Shown here one piece after another: positions 26,865 to 34,666 of a stretch of 64,000 nt of DNA (position 1 is its first letter; every line of letters starts with the position of its first letter). A program made the translations under genes and the position numbers. The stretch is taken from positions 1,616,248-1,680,247 of the forward strand of contig NZ_LMQH01000011.1 in NCBI RefSeq assembly GCF_001424105.1. Reading direction: 5' to 3'. A model generated the notes under the pieces. That model saw only the letters and a program-made list of their open reading frames with translations. It was not told the DNA's origin and ran no database searches. This DNA is from Chryseobacterium sp. Leaf394. GTDB taxonomy: Bacteria; Bacteroidota; Bacteroidia; Flavobacteriales; Weeksellaceae.

Positions 26865-28109
26865 CTATTGTTTTGATATTTTATAAAGCCTGCCGCCATC
26901 TGTAATGGCATATAAAGAACCGTCAATACCTTGGGTAACGTCTCTGAAACGCTGGTCTTCTGTAGCCAGAAGTCTTTCTTCACCATAGATTTTGTTGTCT
27001 TTTATGACGAGTCTCACAATGTGTTTACCTGATAAAGCTGCCACAAAAAGATTGTTTTGCCACTCCGGAATAAGGTTTCCTCTGTAGAACGTCATACCGC
27101 TTGGCGAAATTACAGGATCCCAGTAGTAAACGGGTTGCTGCATCCCAGCCTGCTGCTGAATTCCCGATCCGATGGTTCCGCCGTCGTATTCAATTCCGTA
27201 GGTTATCGTTGGCCAGCCGTAGTTGGCTCCTGCAGTAACTTTATTGATTTCATCACCACCTCTCGGGCCATGCTCACTCTGCCACAGTTCGCCCGTTGTA
27301 GGATGAATCGCCATCCCCTGAGGATTTCTGTGACCAATACTGTACAGTTCCGGTAACGAACCGCTTCCGGCAAAAGTTGGATTTCCTGCCGCCGGCTGGC
27401 CGTCTTTTGTAATTCTGATAATTTTACCGATTGCTGCACTTACCGATTGTGCCAAAGGTCTTGTAGATATGTCTGAACGTTCACCCGTACTCACAAGCAG
27501 ATTTCCTGTGGAATCAAATAAAATTCTTCCTCCGTAATGCAGATTTCCGGCTGAAGCTGATGGATTTGCTCTGTAGATTACCGTTGGATTTTCGATAGCT
27601 GTTTCACTGGCTGAAAGTTTTCCTTTTGCTACAGCAGTCACAGTTCCTCCCGTTACATTTTCAGAAAACACCCAGTAAATCATTTTATTGCTTCCGAACT
27701 GAGGATCAAGACACAGTCCCAAAAGTCCTCCCTGCCCATTTGAATTAACAGAAGGAATACCTGTAATGGCTGCTCCCACTGTACCTGCGCTTGAAACAAT
27801 ACGCATCGTACCGGCTTTCTGGGTGATCAGCAATCTTCCGTCCGGCATTGAAGTGATTCCCCACGGCGCTGTTAAGGCTGACGAAATAACTTCTGTTTTT
27901 ACAGGTGTAACTGTTTTTACACTGTTGGCTCTGGTCTGTCCTGTGAAGGCCGGTGCATAACCTGTATTTGCAGGATTGGTTTCTATAGGCGGATAAAGTG
28001 TTTCCATAACCTGATCCTCAGGATCCGGAAGATTTTCTTCCATTTCCGAAGTACAACTGAATGTGAAAAATGCGGCTGCAACCCAAAGGTGATTGGTTTG
28101 TAATTTCAT
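26865..28109 (-). CDS. PQQ-dependent sugar dehydrogenase-like lipoprotein
   Basis: 414 residues from the ATG at 28109; the frame extends to 28145 but the signal sequence MKLQTNHLWVAAAFFTFSC starts here. C19 is a likely, though not perfect, lipid-attachment site. The propeller shows TAPWGITSMPDGRLLITQKAG, GGLLGLCLDPQFG, HRNPQGMAIHP and GPRGGDEINKV, which are the glucose/sorbosone dehydrogenase signatures, better conserved than in the protein at 337. It lacks a T9SS domain, so it should stay anchored in the envelope. Substrate unknown. Confidence 0.87.
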   Translation of the reverse strand: MKLQTNHLWVAAAFFTFSCTSEMEENLPDPEDQVMETLYPPIETNPANTGYAPAFTGQTRANSVKTVTPVKTEVISSALTAPWGITSMPDGRLLITQKAGTMRIVSSAGTVGAAITGIPSVNSNGQGGLLGLCLDPQFGSNKMIYWVFSENVTGGTVTAVAKGKLSASETAIENPTVIYRANPSASAGNLHYGGRILFDSTGNLLVSTGERSDISTRPLAQSVSAAIGKIIRITKDGQPAAGNPTFAGSGSLPELYSIGHRNPQGMAIHPTTGELWQSEHGPRGGDEINKVTAGANYGWPTITYGIEYDGGTIGSGIQQQAGMQQPVYYWDPVISPSGMTFYRGNLIPEWQNNLFVAALSGKHIVRLVIKDNKIYGEERLLATEDQRFRDVTQGIDGSLYAITDGGRLYKISKQ

Positions 28110-28196
28110 AATAAATTGTTTTACGTGTTGGTTTAAATACCCCAACAGGTCAACAAAATTTAAGCCATTGAAATTTGAATTTCATTTAAATTAAAA

Positions 28197-28221
28197 AAAC
28201 CTCCCAAAAAATGAGAGGTTT
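28197..28221 (-). terminator. terminator of the E2 gene
   Basis: AAACCTC (28197-28203) pairs with GAGGTTT (28215-28221); the leftward transcript then runs into T residues. Confidence 0.65.
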
Positions 28222-28244
28222 GTATTCATAAATCTAAAAAGTGT

Positions 28245-29876
28245 TTATACCAATAAAGATAAAGGACTTTCTAAATATGTTCTTAATGTCTGTAAGAATT
28301 GAGCTCCGGTAGCACCGTCCACTACTCTGTGGTCACATGCTAATGAAAGTTTCATTGTATTTCCTACCACGATCTGACCGTCTTTTACGATAGGTTTCTC
28401 AATAATTGCGCCTACTGAAAGGATTGCAGAGTTCGGCTGATTAATGATACTTGTGAAAGTTTCAATACCGAACATTCCAAGGTTTGAAATAGAGAAAGTA
28501 GAACCTTCCATTTCGTTCGCCTTAAGACCTTTGCTTTTCGCTCTACCTGCCATGTCTTTTACGCCTGCAGAAATCTGAGTGTAAGACATCTGATCTGTAT
28601 TTTTCAGTACCGGAACTACAAGACCGTCAGGAATTGCTACTGCCACGCCAATATTGATGTTTCCTCTGTGAATGATCTTATCACCTGCCCAGCTTGAATT
28701 TACCTGCGGATGTTTTCTCAAAGCGATTGCTGTCGCTTTAATAATCATATCGTTGAAAGAAATTTTAGTGTCAGGAAGTGCATTGATTTCTTTTCTTGCC
28801 TCAATTGCTTTATCCATATTGATCTCCACCATTAAATAATAGTGAGGAGCAGTAAATTTGCTTTCAGAAAGACGTTTTGCGATGATATTTCTTACCTGTG
28901 AATTTGGAGTTTCAGAATCTTCACCCTGTACAAAGTTTACTGCAACCTGTGCAGCTGCGCTTGGTGCAGATGTAGATTGTGAGGCTGAAGCTTTTTCAGC
29001 AGGCTTGTAATTTTCTATATCTTTCTTAACGATTCTACCGTTTTCGCCAGAACCCTGAAGTGCATTAATGTCAACTCCTTTATCCTGAGCCATTTTTTTA
29101 GCTAAAGGCGAAATTGCCACTCTGTCTGAAGAAGAAGCGGAAGCCTGTGCAGCCGGTTTTTCCTCAGTTTTTGTTTCAGATTTTTGTTCTGCTGGTTTCT
29201 CAGAAGATTTTTCTGATGATTTCTCAGCTGGCTTTGAAGATCCAACGGCAGAAACATCAGTACCTTCAGGACCGATAATTGCCAACACGCTGTCAACAGG
29301 AGCTGCGCCACCTTCTTCTACACCTTGCTTTAAAAGAACACCATTAAATTCAGATTCAAAATCCTGAACAGCTTTATCTGTTTCGATTTCAGCAAGAAGG
29401 TCACCTTCTTTTACTGTATCCCCTACGTTTTTGTGCCATTTAGCCACCTTACCTTCAGTCATTGTATCTGAAAGTCTCGGCATTGTGATTACTTCTACGC
29501 CTGCAGGAACTTCTGCTGAAGTCTGCTCTACGCTTGTATCTTCGTTTTCAGTTTTAGATTCTTCTTCAGATTTTTTCTCTTCAGAAGCACCTTCAGCTGC
29601 AGGAGCACTTCCTCCCGTCAGTGAAGAAATATCTTCACCTTCTTTACCGATAATGGCCAAAACAGAATCTACAGCTGCACCATTTCCTTCTTCTACACCT
29701 ACAAATAAGAGTGTTCCTTCGATTTCAGATTCAAAATCCTGTACTGCTTTGTCGGTTTCAATTTCGGCTAAGATATCTCCTTCCTTTACCTTATCGCCTA
29801 CTTTCTTATGCCATTTTGCCACTTTTCCTTCCGTCATTGTATCGGAAAGACGTGGCATTGTAATTACTTCTGCCAT
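28245..29876 (-). CDS. pdhC: dihydrolipoamide acetyltransferase (pyruvate dehydrogenase E2)
   Basis: 543 residues: two lipoyl domains (about 1-77 and 130-205, each with the ETDKAVQDFESE lipoyl lysine), Ala/Glu/Lys/Ser-rich linkers, a peripheral subunit-binding domain (about 255-290, ISPLAKKMAQDKGVD) and the catalytic domain ending with DHRVVDGATGAQFLQ. It transfers acetyl groups to CoA in the pyruvate dehydrogenase complex. The E1-alpha gene lies 80 bases upstream on the same strand; E1-beta and E3 are not in the window. Confidence 0.95.
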   Translation of the reverse strand: MAEVITMPRLSDTMTEGKVAKWHKKVGDKVKEGDILAEIETDKAVQDFESEIEGTLLFVGVEEGNGAAVDSVLAIIGKEGEDISSLTGGSAPAAEGASEEKKSEEESKTENEDTSVEQTSAEVPAGVEVITMPRLSDTMTEGKVAKWHKNVGDTVKEGDLLAEIETDKAVQDFESEFNGVLLKQGVEEGGAAPVDSVLAIIGPEGTDVSAVGSSKPAEKSSEKSSEKPAEQKSETKTEEKPAAQASASSSDRVAISPLAKKMAQDKGVDINALQGSGENGRIVKKDIENYKPAEKASASQSTSAPSAAAQVAVNFVQGEDSETPNSQVRNIIAKRLSESKFTAPHYYLMVEINMDKAIEARKEINALPDTKISFNDMIIKATAIALRKHPQVNSSWAGDKIIHRGNINIGVAVAIPDGLVVPVLKNTDQMSYTQISAGVKDMAGRAKSKGLKANEMEGSTFSISNLGMFGIETFTSIINQPNSAILSVGAIIEKPIVKDGQIVVGNTMKLSLACDHRVVDGATGAQFLQTLRTYLESPLSLLV

Positions 29877-29892
29877 GATCTATATTGATTTG

Positions 29893-29918
29893 AATTTTGA
29901 GATTCGAGATTTGAGATT
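29893..29918. repeat. short heptamer-like repeat between pdhA and pdhC
   Basis: The gap contains GATTCGA followed by GATTTGA and GATTAGG, degenerate copies of a seven-base unit. A better copy of the same unit is at 50707-50735. Confidence 0.5.
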
Positions 29919-29956
29919 AGGGAAACTCAAATTTCAGATTTCAAATTAATTTAATT

Positions 29957-30961
29957 TTATTGATTTTCAAATTTATCTAAAAACGGATAATTCTCCTGAG
30001 CGTAAACGTACTCGTAGATTTTTTCAGTATCAGGATATGGAGAGTTTTCCATAAACTCAATACATTCTTCCACGAAATCTCTTGATTTGTTATCCAAAGC
30101 CTCCAATTCCTCTTCTGTAGCCCAGCTGTTTGATAAAATTCTTGCTTTGATCAACTCGATAGGGTCATCGCCTTTAGCAATAGCAACTTCTTCTTTAGAT
30201 CTGTATGGTTCAGCATCAGACATCGAGTGCCCTCTGAAACGGTAAGTTCTTGCTTCGATGAAAGTAGGTCCGTCTCCTCTTCTTGCTCTTTCGATAGCTT
30301 CGTAAGCAGCTTCAGCCACTTTTTCAGGATCCATCGCGTCTACAGCAAGACATGGCATTTCATAACCTAAACCTAATTTATAGATATCTTCGTGGTTGGC
30401 TGTTCTTTTTACAGAAGTTCCCATCGCATACTGGTTGTTTTCAACAACGAAAATTACCGGAAGTTTCCAGTTCATTGCCATGTTGAAAGTTTCGTGAAGA
30501 GATCCCTGTCTTGCAGCACCATCTCCGAAGAAACAGATGTTTACAGCTTTTCTGTCGAAATACTGATCTGCGAAAGCAATACCTGCTCCCAAAGGAATCT
30601 GGCCTCCTACAATACCGTGACCTCCGTAGAATCTGTGTTCTTTACTGAAAATGTGCATAGAACCACCCATTCCTCCTGAAGTACCTGTAGCCTTGCCACA
30701 AAGTTCTGCCATGATTCTTTTAGGGTCTACTCCCATTGCCATCGGGTGGATATGACATCTGTATGCGGTAATCATACTGTCTTTTGTTAAATCCATTGCA
30801 TGCGTAAAACCTGCAGGAATAGCCTCCTGACCGTTGTACAAATGTAAAAAACCTCTGATTTTTTGTTTTAGATAGAGAGAACGGCATTTGTCTTCAAACC
30901 TTCTCCACATAGTCATATCTTCATACCACTTCAGGTACACCTCTTTAGAAAATTCCTTCAT
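29957..30961 (-). CDS. pdhA: pyruvate dehydrogenase E1 component, alpha subunit
   Basis: 334 residues. The thiamine-diphosphate motif begins at FFGDGAARQGSLHETFNMA and runs into the VENNQYAMGT block; YRFRGHSMSDAEPYR is the regulated-loop region found in E1-alpha. It decarboxylates pyruvate with an E1-beta partner encoded elsewhere. It heads the pair with the E2 gene. Confidence 0.95.
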   Translation of the reverse strand: MKEFSKEVYLKWYEDMTMWRRFEDKCRSLYLKQKIRGFLHLYNGQEAIPAGFTHAMDLTKDSMITAYRCHIHPMAMGVDPKRIMAELCGKATGTSGGMGGSMHIFSKEHRFYGGHGIVGGQIPLGAGIAFADQYFDRKAVNICFFGDGAARQGSLHETFNMAMNWKLPVIFVVENNQYAMGTSVKRTANHEDIYKLGLGYEMPCLAVDAMDPEKVAEAAYEAIERARRGDGPTFIEARTYRFRGHSMSDAEPYRSKEEVAIAKGDDPIELIKARILSNSWATEEELEALDNKSRDFVEECIEFMENSPYPDTEKIYEYVYAQENYPFLDKFENQ

Positions 30962-30997
30962 GCGTTAGCTTTTGCTTATATTTTACAAATAGTTGAG

Positions 30998-31005
30998 CAA
31001 AAATA
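30998..31005 (-). promoter_or_regulatory. -7 promoter element of pdhA
   Basis: TATTTTTG on the minus strand fits TAnnTTTG, giving a leader of about 30 bases before the pdhA ATG. Confidence 0.45.
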
Positions 31006-31086
31006 TAAAAAAAACTTTGTTTTTATTACATACACAGCAATTGTTTTTTTTGTTATAATATTATATTTACATTATCAAATTTTAAA

Positions 31087-31689
31087 ATGGAAGAAAAACA
31101 AGCTTCACCTTTGCACAAAATATCCAGAATCATTTCCGATTTTTTTAATCCGCTGGTCTCCCTTATCATATTTTTCGTCTACATGAGCGTTCATAAGTAC
31201 AGTCTGAATCAGGCGCTGAAACATTTTCTTCCTATTTTACTGATGGTAATAATCCCAGTAATAGCGTGGATTACCTACAATGTGAAAACAGGAAAATACA
31301 CCAACATGGATGTATCCAACCGTGTGCAGCGCAAGACCCTTTACATATTTATCGGCATCTGTGTAGCGGCGTACTTATTTTATTCTTATCTGAAACATGG
31401 AAGATTTGATTTTGTAATGCTGTTTATTTTGGTTTTACTTCTTGCGTTACAGGTCAGTAATTATTTTATTAAAAGTTCAATGCACACTGCTTTCAACATT
31501 TTTGTAGCAGCGTTGTTTTTTAATATTGACACTTCAATGGGAATTGCATGGCTATTTGTAGCTGCTTTGGTAGGTTTAACGAGAATTATTTTGAAGAGAC
31601 ACACGCCAAAAGAGGTTGTTTTAGGCGCTCTTATCGCTTTTTTGGTTTCTTTTCTTTATCTTTATTGCGATATTCAATTCAGAACCTAA
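31087..31689 (+). CDS. PAP2-like membrane protein with degenerate phosphatase motifs
   Basis: 200 residues and about six membrane helices. SSMHTAFN occupies the place of the PSGH motif and TRIILKRHTPKEVVLG that of SRxxxxxHxxxD, keeping an Arg and His but with Glu for the usual Asp. No KxxxxxxRP motif is clear. It may be a lipid phosphatase of the PAP2 group with altered chemistry or a non-catalytic relative. The BlaI-like gene follows 9 bases later and may be cotranscribed. Confidence 0.65.
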   Translation: MEEKQASPLHKISRIISDFFNPLVSLIIFFVYMSVHKYSLNQALKHFLPILLMVIIPVIAWITYNVKTGKYTNMDVSNRVQRKTLYIFIGICVAAYLFYSYLKHGRFDFVMLFILVLLLALQVSNYFIKSSMHTAFNIFVAALFFNIDTSMGIAWLFVAALVGLTRIILKRHTPKEVVLGALIAFLVSFLYLYCDIQFRT

Positions 31690-31698
31690 ATATTTTTT

Positions 31699-32166
31699 AT
31701 GAAAATCAATCACCTTACTTCTGCGGAAGAAAATCTGATGAAGCTTTTCTGGAAGCTTAATTCTTTTTATCTAAAAGATGTGATGGAGCATCATACTGAA
31801 CCCAAACCGCATCAGAACACCGTTTCTACCTACCTGAAAATTTTGGTTGAAAAAGGCTATCTGAAAACAGAAAAAGAGGGAAGAATTTTTAAATACAGCG
31901 TTCTTGTACCTTTTGAAGATTACAGAAATTTTTTAATGAGGGAAATTGCCAACAACTTTTTCGACGGTTCCGGAAAAGAAATTCTGGCTTTCCTTTTCAG
32001 AGAGAACCTTGTTGCAAAGGATGATTTTAAAGAATATCTCGGAGAAGATATAGAAATAAAACCTCCAAAAATCAAAGAACCCAAACTGGAGATTGCAGAA
32101 GAAATTCTCAATCCTAAAAAAGATAAAAAAGCAAAGGATAAAAAGAAGAAAAAGAAAAAAGACTGA
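31699..32166 (+). CDS. BlaI/MecI-type winged-helix transcriptional regulator with a lysine-rich tail
   Basis: 155 residues. The first ~80 form the winged helix of BlaI/CopY proteins (LTSAEENLMKLFWKL, then PHQNTVSTYLKILVEKGYL). The middle part corresponds to the dimerisation region. The last ~20 residues are almost all Lys and Asp, which is unusual and may add nonspecific DNA or RNA binding. There is no BlaR1-type sensor protease beside it; the partner upstream is the PAP2-like membrane protein. Confidence 0.82.
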   Translation: MKINHLTSAEENLMKLFWKLNSFYLKDVMEHHTEPKPHQNTVSTYLKILVEKGYLKTEKEGRIFKYSVLVPFEDYRNFLMREIANNFFDGSGKEILAFLFRENLVAKDDFKEYLGEDIEIKPPKIKEPKLEIAEEILNPKKDKKAKDKKKKKKKD

Positions 32167-32391
32167 CTGTAAGTTTTTGCAGTTGAAATCGAAGTGAAAT
32201 TACTCCTGAATGATTCGTGATGATTTTAATTTAAAAAAATTCAAATATTCTGTTTAATCATAAAATTAAATTCAGTATTTATTATCAATCCTAAAAATAC
32301 TGTTTATTTCAGCGTGCTGAGAATCCATTCCTGCTGACTGATAAAAACCCCGTTAAAACTATGGTAACAGTAACTACGGATATTCATTAAA

Positions 32392-32426
32392 AAAAAATGA
32401 CAGACTTTATCAGCCTGTCATTTTTT
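32392..32426. terminator. hairpin between the BlaI-like and RNA-binding protein genes
   Basis: AAAAAATGACAG (32392-32403) pairs with CTGTCATTTTTT (32415-32426), with A and T runs on both sides, suited to termination in either direction. Confidence 0.6.
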
Positions 32427-32448
32427 ATAAATCTTTATATTCTGGAGA

Positions 32449-32476
32449 TAAAAAAAAAGCGGCTTAAAAGCCGCTT
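32449..32476 (-). terminator. terminator of the RNA-binding protein gene
   Basis: AAGCGGCTT (32457-32465) pairs with AAGCCGCTT (32468-32476); the leftward RNA continues into a T run. Confidence 0.85.
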
Positions 32477-32483
32477 CTATATT

Positions 32484-32879
32484 TTACCAACGATTTCCGC
32501 CACGGTCGTTTCCACCACCGTAACTTCCACCTCCGTTACCTCTATTATTTCCGTAACCGCCGCCACCGCCGCTTCTGTTACCGCCACCGTAGCCACCGCC
32601 ACCGCTTCTGTTGTTATCAAAACTTCTTCTTGGTTTATCTTCTCTTGGCTTAGCCTCAGAAACGTTTAACGCTTTTCCGTTAAATTCTTTCTCGTGCAAA
32701 GCTTCGATAGCCTGTTGTCCTTCCTCGTCACCCATTTCGATAAAACCGAAACCTCTTGAGCGACCAGTTTCTCTGTCTGTGATGATTTTAGCTGAAGAAA
32801 CTTCTCCAAACTCTGAAAATAGATCTTGCAACTCATGTTCTTTAGTTGCGTAATTGATGTTTGAAACAAAAATGTTCAT
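32484..32879 (-). CDS. RRM-type RNA-binding protein with Gly-rich tail
   Basis: 131 residues from the ATG at 32879; the frame is open to 32981 but MNIFVSNINYATKEHELQDLF is the canonical start. One RRM domain (1-78) with the RNP2 motif IFVSNI and the RNP1-like RGFGFIEM, then a Gly/Asn/Arg-rich tail (about 85-131) made of GGGGYGG-type repeats. It resembles cyanobacterial and plant glycine-rich RNA-binding proteins and is common in flavobacteria, probably acting as an RNA chaperone. A leader of about 70 bases may allow autoregulation. Confidence 0.9.
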   Translation of the reverse strand: MNIFVSNINYATKEHELQDLFSEFGEVSSAKIITDRETGRSRGFGFIEMGDEEGQQAIEALHEKEFNGKALNVSEAKPREDKPRRSFDNNRSGGGGYGGGNRSGGGGGYGNNRGNGGGSYGGGNDRGGNRW

Positions 32880-32955
32880 TGTAAAAAAAATTAAATTAGT
32901 AAAGATTTGGTATATAAAAGAAAAACAACATACAGTAATGAACAAATATTGATTC

Positions 32956-32963
32956 CAAATATA
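32956..32963 (-). promoter_or_regulatory. -7 promoter element of the RNA-binding protein gene
   Basis: TATATTTG on the minus strand fits TAnnTTTG and would give a leader of about 70 bases, longer than for most genes here. Confidence 0.45.
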
Positions 32964-33133
32964 AACGTCTGCAAGATACAATTAAAAATTTCAAAACCAA
33001 ATATTTTTTTATGGATTTGATATTATGTTAAAATTAGCATGTAATGCCTTATGTTCAGACTGTTTTGGTAAAGTTTTCAGCCTCTTTTTTAAATTGTTTT
33101 TCGTAAATTCGAAGTTATAATTGAGATTTAAGG

Positions 33134-33550
33134 ATGAAAATTCATACTACAAACTATCAAAACACTTTTATTGAGGTTGCGGAAGACTGTCCTGTATCTG
33201 TTTCTCAGATCCCGCCTGCTAAAAAGATTGAAACCGCCGCTGAAATTCAATATAATTTAATAAAAAACAATCCTTACCTCTTTACTTCCGACGAAATCAT
33301 TTTTGAAACTTTTGCACTGAAGAACAATTTGACTGATGCAGAAAAGCCAGATGAGCGCAACAAATTTTTCTCAAAAGGTCAGCCTTGTCTGAGATCATCT
33401 GCCCTTTCCAAAAGATATGGTTTTGGGATTCATCACGATCAAAACAGTAAAATCGCACTCGTTCCTGTGGAATCTGACGATTACAAAGAGCTTTGCGAAG
33501 ACGCATCTGTAAAAAAAGTGAAAGCCATGCGCTCAAAAAAAATTATTTAA
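33134..33550 (+). CDS. DUF6157-like conserved protein
   Basis: 138 residues, cytosolic, no signal peptide. The start MKIHTTNYQNTFIEVAEDCP and the blocks PCLRSSALSKRYGFGIHHD and KIALVPVESDDYKEL resemble a family of small conserved bacterial proteins that I believe is DUF6157. No function is known to me and no catalytic pattern is plain. It stands alone between the RNA-binding protein and the thioesterase. Confidence 0.65.
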   Translation: MKIHTTNYQNTFIEVAEDCPVSVSQIPPAKKIETAAEIQYNLIKNNPYLFTSDEIIFETFALKNNLTDAEKPDERNKFFSKGQPCLRSSALSKRYGFGIHHDQNSKIALVPVESDDYKELCEDASVKKVKAMRSKKII

Positions 33551-33619
33551 ATCATTTTTAGCAATCATCAAAATTTTCAAAACTATTTACTAAACTATTA
33601 AACAACAATCGATAAAAAA

Positions 33620-34033
33620 ATGAACTATCATACCAGAAAATGGGTGAAACCCGAAGACCTTAATCCCAACCAATCGCTTTTTGGAGGAAGACTTTTGCAG
33701 TGGATTGATGAAGAAGCCGCTTTGTACGCCGTAATTCAGCTTGAAAATAAGAAAATCGTAACAAAATTTATTTCAGAAATCAACTTTGTAAGTTCTGCAA
33801 AGCAGGGAGATATTATTGAAATCGGTATTGAAGTAACAAGATTTGGTTCTACATCGGTGACATTAGCCTGCCAGGTAAGAAATAAAATGACACACCAGAC
33901 GATCATTACCGTAGACAGAATTGTAATGGTAAACCTCGATGAAGACGGAAATCCGGCACCTCACGGCAAAACCAAAGTAGAATTTGTAAAAGACAGGCTC
34001 AAGCCAAAGGAAAGTGATGAAGATTTTCATTAA
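33620..34033 (+). CDS. hotdog-fold acyl-CoA thioesterase
   Basis: 137 residues of the YciA/acyl-CoA hydrolase branch. NPNQSLFGGRLLQWIDEEAALYA contains the helix and Asp of the hotdog active site, and NFVSSAKQGDIIEIGIEV follows. These enzymes hydrolyse acyl-CoA thioesters. Its last 17 bases overlap the start of the copper-type regulator, so expression of the two may be coupled, though no functional link is evident. Confidence 0.85.
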   Translation: MNYHTRKWVKPEDLNPNQSLFGGRLLQWIDEEAALYAVIQLENKKIVTKFISEINFVSSAKQGDIIEIGIEVTRFGSTSVTLACQVRNKMTHQTIITVDRIVMVNLDEDGNPAPHGKTKVEFVKDRLKPKESDEDFH

Positions 34034-34577
34034 AAATATGGTTTGCAACCGTTGTATTTCGGCAGTTTCGAAAATTTTTGAAGATGCCGGAATTGCCACC
34101 GTTTCAATCAAACTCGGTGAACTGGAAACTGAATTACCCGTCACCGAGGAAAATTTAAAAATAATAGAAAAGAATTTACAGCAAACCGGTTTTGAAAGAA
34201 TAAAAGACTCCACACAGCAGATTATTGAAAAAATTAAAAATCTGATCATTACAAAAATCAGCAGTCTCGATATTGCAGACGATTTTGTGCTGTCTGAGTT
34301 TCTTTCATCCTCTCTGCACAAAGATTACAGTTTAATTTCAAAAACTTTTTCTCAGCATGAGAATGTGACTTTAGAACAGTTTTTTATTCTTCAGAAAATA
34401 GAAAAGGTTAAAGAATTACTGCTTTACAATGAATTTACACTCACAGAAATCTCGTCAAAGCTTGGCTACAAAAGTGTTCAGCACCTTTCTGCACAATTCA
34501 GAAGCATTACAGGCTTCACTCCTACTGAATTTAAAAAACTGAAAGTTCACAACCGACAAGCTTTGGATTTGATTTAA
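34017..34577 (+). CDS. HMA-domain AraC-type regulator, probably copper or metal responsive
   Basis: 186 residues from the ATG at 34017 (a GTG just before is also in frame). An N-terminal ferredoxin-like HMA module holds MVCNRC (C10, C13), the CxxC metal motif, and the C-terminal third is an AraC helix-turn-helix (FTLTEISSKLGYKSVQHLSAQFR). This is a compact one-component metal-sensor design, and the P-type copper ATPase lies 89 bases downstream, so it probably regulates that gene. The second helix-turn-helix usual for AraC is present only in part. Confidence 0.82.
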   Translation: MKIFIKNMVCNRCISAVSKIFEDAGIATVSIKLGELETELPVTEENLKIIEKNLQQTGFERIKDSTQQIIEKIKNLIITKISSLDIADDFVLSEFLSSSLHKDYSLISKTFSQHENVTLEQFFILQKIEKVKELLLYNEFTLTEISSKLGYKSVQHLSAQFRSITGFTPTEFKKLKVHNRQALDLI

Positions 34578-34666
34578 AATTAAAACTTTAATTCTGTAAA
34601 CATAATCCTCAATTCTGTAACAGAATCCCATTTGCTTTCCTGAAATTTGTATTGTAAATTCAAAAA

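Noticed and set aside
29431..29949. Plus-strand frame of 172 codons opposite the E2 gene.
   Set aside because: It is a shadow of the lipoyl domains and linkers; Ser/Thr-rich product and no homology pattern.
32250..32340. Considered a tRNA or riboswitch in gaps over 200 bases.
   Set aside because: No cloverleaf or known conserved riboswitch core was seen in these AT-rich stretches.
32397..32669. Plus-strand frame rich in Ser, Thr and Val opposite the RNA-binding protein gene.
   Set aside because: It is the complement of the glycine-rich tail of the real RRM gene; low-complexity codons produce it.
32880..32981. Upstream extension of the RNA-binding protein.
   Set aside because: The RRM begins at 32879 and a promoter element lies within the extension.
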